Below are positions 48,283 to 56,730 of a stretch of 64,000 nucleotides of DNA, in pieces. The notes below the pieces were generated by a model. That model saw only the letters and a program-made list of their open reading frames with translations. It did no database searches and was not told where the DNA came from. Positions within the stretch are counted from its first letter, which is position 1. Every line of letters starts with the position of its first letter. Location of the stretch: contig NZ_CP145732.1 in assembly GCF_036884845.1 (NCBI RefSeq), positions 1,054,001-1,118,000 on the forward strand. Direction: 5' to 3'. The DNA comes from Pseudomonas sp. MAG733B (GTDB taxonomy: Bacteria; Pseudomonadota; Gammaproteobacteria; Pseudomonadales; Pseudomonadaceae). The position numbers and the translations under genes are program-made.

Positions 48283-49842
48283 TCAGCGGCTCAAATACAT
48301 TCGGGTCGTCAGCAGATAAACCGGCAACCCCGACACCAGAATCAACAACGCCGCATAAGGCGCCGCCGCCGCAAACTCCACATTCGCGGTATGCGCCCAC
48401 ACTTCAGTTGCCAATGTGTTGAGTCCGGTCGGACTCAGCAGCAGCGTCGCCGTCAGTTCCTTCATCGCATCCAGAAACACCAACGCAAACGCCGCACCCA
48501 ACGCCGGGAAAATGATCGGCAGGGTTATCCGGCAAAACGCGGTGAACGACGAAGCTCCCAGCGTTCGTGCGGCTTCCTCCAGTTGCGGCGCAGCCTTGTT
48601 CAGTGCCGTACGAATCGGTGCCTGAGCCAGTGGCAGAAACAGCAGCGCATAAGCGATCAGCAGCAGTGCCGAGGTCTGGTACAGCGCGGGCACATAATGC
48701 AAAGCAAAATAGACGAGTGTCAGGGCAATCACCAGCCCCGGCAGGGCATGCAGCAGATAGGGCAGGCGTTCGGCCCAGATCGCCAGTTGGCCCTTGTAGC
48801 GCACCACTAACAATCCGACGGGCACCGCCAGAACAAGGCACAACGCCGCGCCACCCAGTGACAGCGCCAGGGATGAAAGCAGCGCCTCACCGATGGCTGC
48901 CACCGGAAATGCCGCAGACGAACCCACGGCCAGCCAATACACCAGCATCCCCAGTGGAATGCCGCTACCGATGATCGCCAGCAGCAGGCAGTAAAACTGC
49001 CCAGCGATGGCCCATGGTCCCAGGCGAACCTGCTCCGCCCGTCGCGCCGCGCCTTGGCCTGTACGCACGTGGCGACCTTTGCCGCGAACGCGCAGTTCCA
49101 GCCACAGCAGCATCAGGCACAGCGCCAGCAACACTGCCGAGAGCATCGCGGCGTTGGCGTTGCTGAATTCCAGTTCGAACTGTTGATAGATTGCGGTGGT
49201 AAAGGTTTGCAGGCCGATGATCGACAGTGCGCCGAATTCCACCAGCATGTGCAGCGCGATCAACAGCGAACCAGCGAGCAGTGACGGCCAGAGCAGGGGC
49301 AGGGTGACCTTGAAGAACACCCCCCAGCGATTTTGCCCCAGCGTGCGTGCGGACTCTTCCAAAGATGGATCGAGATTGCGCAAAGTCGCTGCCACCGGCA
49401 GGAAAATCAGCGGGTACTTGGAGAGCGTCATCACCAAAATCGCCCCGCCGAGCCCTTCAAAATGAGCGCTCAGCGAAACCCAGGTGAAGCTGCTGACAAA
49501 CGCCGGTACGGCGAACGGCAGGCACAGGATCACGCCCCACAGGCGCCGCCCCGGCAGATTGCTGCGTTCCAGCAGCCACGCCAGCGTCAGCCCGATCACG
49601 CCGCAGGCCAGCGTCACTCCGACCATCAGCGCCAGGGTATTGCGCAGCAAACCGAACACATAAGGCCGCCAGAGCAAATGCAGCGCCTCGGCCCAGCCCG
49701 CCTGCCAGGCCTTGAGCCCGACATAGGCCAGTGGCAGCAGACTGAGCACGACCAGTAGCAGAACCGGCAGCAGCAGCCAGATCGACGGCCGCTTGCGCCG
49801 AGGCACGTAAGCGCCGGTCGAAACGGGTAGCGAAGCGCTCAT
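48283..49842 (-). CDS. Iron(III) ABC transporter permease (FbpB/SfuB-like)
   Basis: The 519-residue integral membrane protein has two fused permease halves with about twelve helices in all, each with an EAA-type loop (EESARTLGQNRWGVFFKVTLPLLWPS in the first, EEAARTLGASSFTAFCRITLPIIFPA in the second). This double layout is characteristic of FbpB-type ferric-ion importers. It is coupled to the binding-protein gene by TGATG. No ATPase gene is adjacent, so FbpC must be encoded elsewhere or shared. Confidence 0.9.
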   Translation of the reverse strand: MSASLPVSTGAYVPRRKRPSIWLLLPVLLLVVLSLLPLAYVGLKAWQAGWAEALHLLWRPYVFGLLRNTLALMVGVTLACGVIGLTLAWLLERSNLPGRRLWGVILCLPFAVPAFVSSFTWVSLSAHFEGLGGAILVMTLSKYPLIFLPVAATLRNLDPSLEESARTLGQNRWGVFFKVTLPLLWPSLLAGSLLIALHMLVEFGALSIIGLQTFTTAIYQQFELEFSNANAAMLSAVLLALCLMLLWLELRVRGKGRHVRTGQGAARRAEQVRLGPWAIAGQFYCLLLAIIGSGIPLGMLVYWLAVGSSAAFPVAAIGEALLSSLALSLGGAALCLVLAVPVGLLVVRYKGQLAIWAERLPYLLHALPGLVIALTLVYFALHYVPALYQTSALLLIAYALLFLPLAQAPIRTALNKAAPQLEEAARTLGASSFTAFCRITLPIIFPALGAAFALVFLDAMKELTATLLLSPTGLNTLATEVWAHTANVEFAAAAPYAALLILVSGLPVYLLTTRMYLSR

Positions 49843-50852
49843 CAGTTCAGGCCAACGTCACGTTCCAGATCCAGCGCTTCTTCGGCGTTGCCGAGGTCGG
49901 CTGGCGTGACTTTCGGCGCCTCCAGCTCGCTGAATGGCTTGAGGCCGCGATCCGATTCCATGCCTTTATGCAGCGGGTATTCGGCGGTGGTCTGGGTGAT
50001 CACGCGTTGGCCTTCTTCGCTGGCCATATAGGCGAGCAATTGCTGGGCTTCTTTTGGGTGTTTGCTGGACTTCAGAACGGCTGCGCTGGAAACAGTGATC
50101 AGCCCGCCGACGTCGCCACCGGTGAAGTAATGCAGTTTTGAATCGAGCTGGCCCTTTTCACGCAGCAGTGCGAACCAGTAGTAGTTGTTCACCAGCACCG
50201 TCGCGACTTCGCCGTTTTCCACGGCTTTGAGCGCGACCATGTTGTTGCTGTAGGTCTTGCCGAAGGCGCGCAGGCCGGTCAGCCACTCTTCGGCCGCGTC
50301 CATGCCGTGCACCTTGATGATCGCGACGGCTTGTTCCTGGAAGGCGCCGCTGGTCGGTACGAAACCCACCTTGCCCTGCCATTTCGGGTCGGAGAACTCC
50401 ATCACCGATTTCGGCAGGTCTTTTTCGTCGATCAACTTGGGGTTGAACGCCACGACGCGCACCCGGGCGGTCACGCCGATCCAGGTGCCATTGCCGGCGA
50501 CGTATTCCTTGGGCAAAACTGCCAGGGTTTCGTCATCCGCCTTGGTCAGCAGGCCTTGCTCGCCGAGTTTGTTCAGTGGTGGGGATTCTTCGGTGTAGAT
50601 CACGTCGGCGGGGGAGCGATCGCCTTCTTCGACCACTTGGCTGGCGAGCTGGTTGCTGCTGCCTTTGCGGACGTTGACGTGGATGCCGGTCTTGGCTTCG
50701 AAGGCTTTGGCGACAGCGTCGCCGACTTCTTTGTGTTGGCCGTTGTAGAGGGTCAGGGAAACTTGATCCGCAGCCTGGGTGAGGGGAGTGGCGAGTGCCA
50801 GGCCGAGCAGGGTGATGGTCAGGCCGCGGCGCAGGGTATTTCGAAACATCAT
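49842..50852 (-). CDS. Periplasmic ferric-iron-binding protein (FbpA-like)
   Basis: The 336-residue protein has a signal peptide (MMFRNTLRRGLTITLLGLALATPLTQA) and a class II periplasmic-binding fold. The Fe3+ ligand residues expected of FbpA are visible: His40 in YNGQHKE and the tandem tyrosines Tyr224-Tyr225 in VNNYYWF. This supports unchelated Fe3+ as substrate. An alternative start is the second Met, one codon later. A candidate Fur box lies about 40 bases upstream. It precedes the permease gene in a two-gene operon. Confidence 0.92.
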   Translation of the reverse strand: MMFRNTLRRGLTITLLGLALATPLTQAADQVSLTLYNGQHKEVGDAVAKAFEAKTGIHVNVRKGSSNQLASQVVEEGDRSPADVIYTEESPPLNKLGEQGLLTKADDETLAVLPKEYVAGNGTWIGVTARVRVVAFNPKLIDEKDLPKSVMEFSDPKWQGKVGFVPTSGAFQEQAVAIIKVHGMDAAEEWLTGLRAFGKTYSNNMVALKAVENGEVATVLVNNYYWFALLREKGQLDSKLHYFTGGDVGGLITVSSAAVLKSSKHPKEAQQLLAYMASEEGQRVITQTTAEYPLHKGMESDRGLKPFSELEAPKVTPADLGNAEEALDLERDVGLN

Positions 50853-50889
50853 TCGCAGGGTTCCTCACTGTCGCATTGCAAAAACTTGC

Positions 50890-50908
50890 AACAATGATAA
50901 ACGATATT
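50890..50908 (-). promoter_or_regulatory. Candidate Fur box
   Basis: The AATGATAA core at 50893-50900, followed by ACGATATT, matches 13 of 19 positions of GATAATGATAATCATTATC (my count). It lies 38-56 bases before the start of the iron-binding protein gene, where a Fur repressor would act. Confidence 0.6.
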
Positions 50909-50986
50909 GTTTCTCAAATGCGCCTTGTGGCTTTGATCAGGGTTTGGTAGGAACTGCCCTCGGGTTTCCAGGGGCCAGAAACGCAA

Positions 50987-51006
50987 AAACCCGCTTTCGC
51001 GGGTTT
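50987..51006 (-). terminator. Terminator of the downstream tRNA-Leu unit
   Basis: AAACCCGC-TTTC-GCGGGTTT; on the minus strand it runs into TTGCG. It is the counterpart of the hairpin at 51235-51254. Confidence 0.85.
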
Positions 51007-51041
51007 CTGTGAAATCCAGGGTCGAAACCTTGAATTTGAAT

Positions 51042-51128
51042 TGGTGCCCAGAAGAAGACTCGAACTTCCACGACCTTGCGGTCACCAGCACCTGAAGCTG
51101 GCGTGTCTACCAATTTCACCATCTGGGC
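51042..51128 (-). tRNA. tRNA-Leu (CAG)
   Basis: 87 bases with encoded CCA and a long variable arm. The acceptor starts GCCCAGA and closes TCTGGGC. The anticodon loop TTCAGGT gives CAG, which reads CUG, the main leucine codon in this GC-rich genome. The D-loop and T-loop (GTTCGAGTC) are normal. It is identical to the copy at 51296-51382. Confidence 0.97.
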
Positions 51129-51234
51129 AATCATCTTCAGCGTTGCCGCTGTTGATGTGGCGCACTATACGGAGCGCATTTTGATCTGTAAACCCCTGAT
51201 TTTAAAATTAATAAACCAGTCGTCCAGAATGCAG

Positions 51235-51254
51235 AAACCCGCTTTCGCGGGTTT
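51235..51254 (-). terminator. Terminator of the upstream tRNA-Leu unit
   Basis: AAACCCGC-TTTC-GCGGGTTT, repeating the hairpin of the first unit. Confidence 0.85.
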
Positions 51255-51295
51255 TTGTGTGAGCCTTGAAATTGATCTAATCTCAAGCTCGAAAT

Positions 51296-51382
51296 TGGTG
51301 CCCAGAAGAAGACTCGAACTTCCACGACCTTGCGGTCACCAGCACCTGAAGCTGGCGTGTCTACCAATTTCACCATCTGGGC
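51296..51382 (-). tRNA. tRNA-Leu (CAG), second copy
   Basis: Identical in sequence to the tRNA at 51042-51128, offset by 254 bases. The flanks are also related: GCGCACTATACGGAGCG and CTGTAAACCCC occur 5' of both copies and probably hold the promoters, and the same terminator hairpin lies 3' of both. Confidence 0.97.
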
Positions 51383-51606
51383 AGTATCGGCAACGTCTCC
51401 GTCGTCGATGGCGCGCACTATACGGAGCGTCTTTTTAACTGTAAACCCCCGGAATCAAAAAAACCTGGAAAATTTCACCAGCGGTCTTCAAATCAGCTTT
51501 ACGGTGTCGATACAGGGCTTTAGATGGGTCGTCTTAGCCTGAAATTTCCCGTTTCATTACGCCTATGCCAAACTAACCCGCATATAGACAAGGTGAAAAC
51601 TCTCTA

Positions 51607-54243
51607 ATGGCCGATTGGCAGTCCCTCGATCCCGAGGCCGCTCGTGAAGCGGAAAAATATGAAAACCCCATTCCTAGCCGCGAACTGATCCTTCAGCATC
51701 TTGCTGATCGGGGTTCGCCTGCTAACCGCGAGCAACTGGTTGAAGAGTTTGGTCTGACCACAGAAGACCAGATCGAAGCCCTGCGCCGCCGTCTGCGCGC
51801 CATGGAGCGCGATGCTCAACTCATCTATACCCGTCGCGGCACTTATGCGCCGGTGGACAAGCTCGACCTGATCCTGGGCCGCATCAGCGGTCACCGTGAC
51901 GGTTTCGGTTTCCTGGTGCCGGATGACGGCAGTGACGACCTGTTCATGAGCCCGGCGCAAATGCGTCTGGTGTTCGACGGTGACCGTGCTCTGGCCCGCG
52001 TTTCCGGTCTGGACCGTCGCGGTCGCCGCGAAGGCATGATCGTCGAAGTGGTGTCCCGTGCTCACGAAACCATCGTCGGTCGTTACTTCGAAGAAGGCGG
52101 TATCGGTTTCGTCGTTGCCGACAACCCGAAGATCCAGCAGGAAGTGCTGGTGACGCCGGGCCGTAATGCCAATGCGCAGATCGGTCAGTTCGTCGAAGTG
52201 AAGATCACCCACTGGCCGACGCCGCGCTTCCAGCCGCAAGGCGACGTGGTTGAAGTCGTGGGTAACTACATGGCGCCGGGCATGGAAATCGATGTCGCCC
52301 TGCGCACCTACGACATTCCTCACGTCTGGCCTGATGCCGTACTGAAGGAAGCCGGCAAGCTCAAGCCGGAAGTCGAAGAGAAAGACAAAGAGAAGCGCAT
52401 CGACCTGCGTCATCTGCCGTTCGTCACCATCGATGGTGAAGATGCGCGCGACTTCGATGACGCGGTCTACTGCGAGGCCCGTCCGGGCAAGCTGCGCCTG
52501 TTCTCCGGTGGCTGGAAGTTGTACGTGGCGATTGCCGACGTATCCAGCTACGTGAAACTCGGTTCGGCACTGGACGCCGAGGCGCAGGTTCGCGGCAACT
52601 CGGTGTATTTCCCCGAGCGCGTGATCCCGATGCTGCCTGAGCAGTTGTCCAACGGCCTGTGCTCGCTGAATCCGCAGGTTGATCGTCTGGCCATGGTTTG
52701 CGAGATGACCATCTCCAAATCCGGCGAAATGACCGACTACTGCTTCTACGAAGCGGTGATTCACTCCCATGCCCGCCTGACCTACAACAAGGTCAGCGCG
52801 ATGCTGGAAACGCCGAAAGCTACTGAAGCGCGCAAACTGCGTGGCGAGTACACCGACGTCGTGCCGCACCTCAAGCAGCTCTATGCGCTGTACAAGGTAT
52901 TGCTGGCCGCCCGTCACGTGCGTGGCGCGATCGATTTCGAAACGCAGGAAACCCGGATCATCTTCGGTTCCGAGCGCAAGATTGCCGAAATCCGTCCAAC
53001 CATACGCAATGATGCCCACAAGCTGATCGAGGAATGCATGCTGGCGGCCAACGTGGCCACCGCTGAATTCCTGAAAAAGCACGAAATCCCTGCGCTTTAC
53101 CGCGTTCACGATGGTCCGCCACCGGAGCGTCTGGAAAAACTGCGCGCGTTCCTCGGCGAGCTCGGCCTGTCCCTGCACAAAGGCAAGGACGGTCCGTCGC
53201 CGAAGGATTACCAGGCATTGCTGGCCGGTATCAAGGATCGCCCGGATTTCCACCTGATCCAGACCGTCATGCTGCGTTCGTTGAGTCAGGCGGTGTACAG
53301 CGCTGATAACCAGGGCCACTTCGGCCTGAATTACGAGGCGTACACCCACTTCACTTCGCCGATCCGCCGCTACCCGGACTTGCTCACTCACCGGGCGATC
53401 CGCAGCGTCATCCATTCGAAGCAGGACACGCCTCACGTCCGTCGTGCCGGTGCGATGACTATTCCGAAAGCGCGCATCTATCCGTACGACGAAGCGGCGC
53501 TGGAGCAGCTCGGCGAACAGTGCTCGATGAGCGAGCGCCGTGCCGACGAAGCGACCCGTGACGTGGTGAACTGGCTCAAGTGCGAGTTCATGAAGGATCG
53601 CGTGGGCGAGTCGTTCCCGGGCGTGATCACCGCGGTGACTGGTTTTGGTCTGTTCGTCGAACTGACCGACATCTACGTCGAAGGCCTGGTGCACGTCACC
53701 GCGCTGCCGGGCGATTACTACCACTTCGATCCTGTGCACCACCGCCTGGCCGGTGAGCGTACCGGTCGCAGCTTCCGCCTTGGCGACACTGTTGAAGTGC
53801 GGGTCATGCGCGTCGACCTCGACGAGCGCAAGATCGACTTCGAGATGGCCGAAACAACCATCAGCGCGCCGATCGGTCGCAAGAAACGTGGCACTGAAAC
53901 CGCAGCACCCGCCGCGTCTTCTAAAAAATCGGAAGCAGAGCCGGCCCCGGCTAAAACCGGTCGTCGTCCTGCCAAGGAAAAGGCTGTCGAGGCCTACCGC
54001 CCGAGCGATGCGGCAGCGAAAAACGCTGAAGTGCGCAAAAGTCGTGAAATGAAACAGGCGTTGCTCGCCGGTGCGAAAAGCGGCGGTAAAGCGGCGTCTG
54101 CGGGAAAGACGAGCCGGTCGGCGCCTGAAAAGGCTGTCGGCGGCAAACCTGCCAAACCGAGCAAACATCGTAAAGGTCCGCCAAAAGCGGGCTCGGCCCC
54201 AGCCAAAAGCGGCGGGGCGCGTAAACCTAAGGCCAAGCCATGA
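51607..54243 (+). CDS. rnr: Ribonuclease R
   Basis: The 878-residue 3'-5' exonuclease degrades structured RNA. It has an N-terminal helix-turn-helix/CSD region (about 20-250), an RNB catalytic domain with the acidic cluster GEDARDFDDA (Asp279, Asp282, Asp284, Asp285), an S1 domain (about 667-750) and a long Lys/Ala-rich tail from about 765 to the end. The tail is about 110 residues and would bind RNA or ribosomes. The ATG of rlmB overlaps the stop (ATGA). Confidence 0.97.
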   Translation: MADWQSLDPEAAREAEKYENPIPSRELILQHLADRGSPANREQLVEEFGLTTEDQIEALRRRLRAMERDAQLIYTRRGTYAPVDKLDLILGRISGHRDGFGFLVPDDGSDDLFMSPAQMRLVFDGDRALARVSGLDRRGRREGMIVEVVSRAHETIVGRYFEEGGIGFVVADNPKIQQEVLVTPGRNANAQIGQFVEVKITHWPTPRFQPQGDVVEVVGNYMAPGMEIDVALRTYDIPHVWPDAVLKEAGKLKPEVEEKDKEKRIDLRHLPFVTIDGEDARDFDDAVYCEARPGKLRLFSGGWKLYVAIADVSSYVKLGSALDAEAQVRGNSVYFPERVIPMLPEQLSNGLCSLNPQVDRLAMVCEMTISKSGEMTDYCFYEAVIHSHARLTYNKVSAMLETPKATEARKLRGEYTDVVPHLKQLYALYKVLLAARHVRGAIDFETQETRIIFGSERKIAEIRPTIRNDAHKLIEECMLAANVATAEFLKKHEIPALYRVHDGPPPERLEKLRAFLGELGLSLHKGKDGPSPKDYQALLAGIKDRPDFHLIQTVMLRSLSQAVYSADNQGHFGLNYEAYTHFTSPIRRYPDLLTHRAIRSVIHSKQDTPHVRRAGAMTIPKARIYPYDEAALEQLGEQCSMSERRADEATRDVVNWLKCEFMKDRVGESFPGVITAVTGFGLFVELTDIYVEGLVHVTALPGDYYHFDPVHHRLAGERTGRSFRLGDTVEVRVMRVDLDERKIDFEMAETTISAPIGRKKRGTETAAPAASSKKSEAEPAPAKTGRRPAKEKAVEAYRPSDAAAKNAEVRKSREMKQALLAGAKSGGKAASAGKTSRSAPEKAVGGKPAKPSKHRKGPPKAGSAPAKSGGARKPKAKP

Positions 54244-55007
54244 GTCAGTTGGAAAAGATCTATGGCGTACACGCTGTAGAAGCGTTGCTGCGTCACCACC
54301 CGAAACGCGTCAAGCAGATCTGGCTGGCCGAAGGCCGCAACGATCCCCGGGTCCAGACGCTGATTGAGCTGGCCAACGAAAACCGGGTCCAGGTCGGCCA
54401 GGCCGAGCGCCGTGAAATGGACGCCTGGGTTGAAGGCGTGCACCAGGGTGTGGTCGCGGACGTGAGTCCAAGCCAGGTCTGGGGCGAGGCGATGCTCGAC
54501 GAGCTGCTGGATCGCACTGAAGGCGCACCGCTATTGCTGGTGCTCGACGGTGTGACTGACCCGCATAACCTCGGTGCCTGCCTGCGTTCCGCCGATGCGG
54601 CGGGCGCACTGGCCGTGATCGTGCCAAAGGACAAGTCGGCCACCCTGACGCCGGTTGTACGAAAAATTGCCTGCGGTGCTGCGGAAGTGATTCCGCTGGT
54701 GGCCGTGACCAACCTGGCGCGCACCCTGGAGAAACTTCAGCAGCGCGGCTTGTGGGTTGTCGGTACGGCGGGTGAAGCGGAAGTCAGCCTGTACGACCAG
54801 GACCTGACCGGCCCGACCATCCTGATCATGGGTGCCGAAGGCAAAGGCATGCGTCGCCTGACCCGCGAGCATTGCGACTATCTGGTGAACCTGCCGATGG
54901 CTGGTAGCGTCAGTAGCCTTAACGTGTCTGTGGCGACGGGTGTTTGCCTGTTCGAAGCGCAGCGTCAGCGTAGCGTCAAAGCCAAGGCTGCCGCCAAGAA
55001 ATCCTGA
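54240..55007 (+). CDS. rlmB: 23S rRNA (guanosine(2251)-2'-O)-methyltransferase RlmB
   Basis: The 255-residue SPOUT enzyme methylates G2251 in the peptidyl-transferase P-loop. The knot motifs are NLGACLRSADA, ILIMGAEGKGMRRL and LPMAGSVSSLNVSVATGV, and an L30e-like domain forms the N-terminus. It is coupled to rnr. Just 16 bases after its stop begins the IS110-family element that separates it from rpsF. Confidence 0.96.
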   Translation: MSQLEKIYGVHAVEALLRHHPKRVKQIWLAEGRNDPRVQTLIELANENRVQVGQAERREMDAWVEGVHQGVVADVSPSQVWGEAMLDELLDRTEGAPLLLVLDGVTDPHNLGACLRSADAAGALAVIVPKDKSATLTPVVRKIACGAAEVIPLVAVTNLARTLEKLQQRGLWVVGTAGEAEVSLYDQDLTGPTILIMGAEGKGMRRLTREHCDYLVNLPMAGSVSSLNVSVATGVCLFEAQRQRSVKAKAAAKKS

Positions 55008-55030
55008 TTCACGCAGGCCCCCGTAATTGG

Positions 55031-55107
55031 ATGGACTCGCCCAAGCCGAGGCGTCAATGCGCCACGGTGGCAGTCTAAACAGCCAACGACAGCGAGGGCG
55101 AGTCCAT
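55031..55107 (+). repeat. Perfect 12-bp inverted repeat enclosing the transposase leader and start codon
   Basis: ATGGACTCGCCC (55031-55042) is perfectly complementary to GGGCGAGTCCAT (55096-55107), which contains the first two bases of the transposase ATG and the bases just before it. RNA starting upstream of the element would fold and hide the start and SD. Confidence 0.85.
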
Positions 55108-56209
55108 GAAAAATCATAGTTCGTTTGATCAATCCGTGTCTTCTTCCGATTTGTCGGCCTGCACAACCTTGGCGGTCGACCTGGCCAAACAGGTCTTTCA
55201 GGTCGCCGGTGAAGATATCCTCGGCCAGGTGTTCTACGAGCAGCGGATCAAGTCGCGCGAGGCGTTTTATGATTTTCTCCGACAGTTGCCGCCGCATGTC
55301 GTGGTTTTGATGGAGACCGGTCCGGGTGCCCAGGCTTGGGCCCGGCAGCTGCAAGACCAAGGCAATCCGGTGCGGATTCTTCCAGCCGGTTTGGTGGCCA
55401 CACATCGCAGCGGGCCTAAAAATGATCGCAACGATGCGCTGGCGATTCTGCGGGCTAATCGCGATGAAAAAATCTGCGCAGTACCGGTCAAAAGCGTTAC
55501 GGCGCTGGCAATGCAGGCGTTGCATCGCGCCCGCCAGGGCTATGTGCGTCGACGCACGGCCCTCAGTAATCAGATGCGCGGCCTGCTGCTTGAGCACGGC
55601 GTAGCCTTGGCGCAGGGCGATGTTGCGATCAGCCAGAAAATTCCGCGGGTGCTGGAAGATGCCACCCAACCGGTGCCGGGCCTGCTGCGTGAACTGATCG
55701 ACGAACTGTTGGCCGAGTGGCGCCATTTGGGCGAGCGCATCAGCGTACTGACGGGACGCCTGGAAGTGGCCGCCAACACCGACATGACGGCGAAGCGGCT
55801 AATGACTGTGCGCGGCATCGGCCCGATCACTGCCACGGCACTGGTGGCCAAGGAAACCAAGCCTGAGCGATTTCCCAATGCCCGCAAGTTTGCCGCGTAC
55901 TTTGGCATGGTGCCTGACCAGCACAGCAGCGGGGAGACGGTCCGGCTGGGGGGCATGACCAAGCGAGGTGATGCTTATTTACGCAGCCTGATGATCCAGG
56001 GAGCCCATGCGGTGCTGCAACAACTACGACCTGATTCCCAGCAACCCGATGACCGCCGCTTGTTGCACTGGATGAGCCGGTTGGGCCGTAAGGAGGCTGC
56101 GATCAGGCTAGCCAACCGCAACCTGCGAATCGTCTGGGTGCTTCTACAGAATGACCAGACTTATCGTCGCCACGCGGGTGATGGCCAGCCAGCGACGATG
56201 GGCCACTGA
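55106..56209 (+). CDS. IS110-family transposase (DEDD recombinase)
   Basis: The 367-residue protein has an N-terminal RuvC-like DEDD domain with Asp25 (LAVDLAKQVFQV), Glu in VVLMETGPGAQAWA and Asp residues in KNDRNDALAI. Its C-terminal Transposase_20 domain contains the serine-bearing segment FAAYFGMVPDQHSSGETVRLGGMTKRGDAYLR. These enzymes are programmed by an element-encoded guide RNA. The gene is full length with no frameshift, so the copy may be active. An SD-like GAGGGCGAG lies inside the inverted repeat. Confidence 0.93.
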   Translation: MKNHSSFDQSVSSSDLSACTTLAVDLAKQVFQVAGEDILGQVFYEQRIKSREAFYDFLRQLPPHVVVLMETGPGAQAWARQLQDQGNPVRILPAGLVATHRSGPKNDRNDALAILRANRDEKICAVPVKSVTALAMQALHRARQGYVRRRTALSNQMRGLLLEHGVALAQGDVAISQKIPRVLEDATQPVPGLLRELIDELLAEWRHLGERISVLTGRLEVAANTDMTAKRLMTVRGIGPITATALVAKETKPERFPNARKFAAYFGMVPDQHSSGETVRLGGMTKRGDAYLRSLMIQGAHAVLQQLRPDSQQPDDRRLLHWMSRLGRKEAAIRLANRNLRIVWVLLQNDQTYRRHAGDGQPATMGH

Positions 56210-56461
56210 GCGACAGAGTTCTGCCACCGAGGTACTAACCGTCTGACCCTCTGCTGAAAAAAATTGACCCCAGGTAAGACCGGCGTGGATTGATGCCTAA
56301 GCTCCTACTGGCCTTCGAGGCCTGACTGTAATCGGCATACCACGAGCTTTTCCAATTTTGGCCAGAAGCCGAAGACGGCTTCCACGAATAGGCCTAATAC
56401 ATAGATGCAACGGGGCAGCGGTTTTTCAAAAGCGGGTAGACAGTGGGTGCGAGTCCATACA
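56210..56461 (+). ncRNA. Structured non-coding 3' region of the IS (candidate seek/guide RNA)
   Basis: 252 bases between the transposase stop and the right end hold several perfect hairpins: GGCCT-TCG-AGGCC (56310-56322), GAAGCCG-AAGA-CGGCTTC (56365-56382), and a GGCC-containing repeat set. In IS1111-group elements the guide RNA is encoded in this position. RNA expression is not shown. Confidence 0.5.
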
Positions 56462-56537
56462 TAGGAGCTGCCGCAGGCTGCGATCTTTTGACTTTGATTT
56501 TTCAAGATCAAAAAATCGCAGCCTTCGGCAGCTCCTA
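56462..56537. repeat. REP doublet at the IS right end (TAGGAGCTGCCGCAGGCTGCGATC type)
   Basis: The arm TAGGAGCTGCCGCAGGCTGCGATCTTTTGA (56462-56491) is mirrored with few differences at 56508-56537. The same family occurs at 48201-48277 and 16454-16480. The left arm lacks the leading GT usual for this family exactly where the IS ends. From 56538 to the rpsF SD I see no further gene. Confidence 0.85.
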
Positions 56538-56730
56538 CAAGTGTTCGGCATATGGTGACTGTTCAAATAATCACCAATTACCTTGCGCCTCTCCCGCCCC
56601 TTCTCTACAATTGCGCCCCTTGCTGTGACGGCAGGCATTCATGTGCCTTTTCCCACGCAAGTCCATAAGTGTCATTCACTCCTTGTCTGACCGCTTTTGA
56701 GCGGCAGGCTACAACCCGTAAGGAGCATTC

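Larger units (their letters stand above)
55024..56461 (+). mobile_element. IS110-family insertion sequence, IS1111-like (subterminal inverted repeats)
   Basis: The ends are inferred from a subterminal inverted repeat: ATGGACTCGC at 55031-55040 and its complement GCGAGTCCAT at 56449-56458. Assuming the IS1111 convention of about 7 bases outside the left repeat and 3 outside the right, the element is about 1.44 kb. It carries one transposase gene and about 250 bases of non-coding DNA after it. No target duplication is seen, as expected for this family. Its right end abuts a REP unit (56462), a known target type of Pseudomonas IS110 elements. The exact ends are not proven. Confidence 0.8.

Noticed and set aside
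51604..54168. 854-codon open frame on the minus strand opposite rnr
   Set aside because: It mirrors the codon phase of rnr in high-GC DNA, has low-complexity composition, no SD, and resembles no family. The same applies to the long antisense frames opposite thiC (2362-4314), parC (13537-15066) and the YgiQ-type gene (60561-63026).
56305..56628. Short open frames of 60-70 codons around the IS right end
   Set aside because: They run through the REP palindromes and the structured IS tail in opposite directions and show no coding character.
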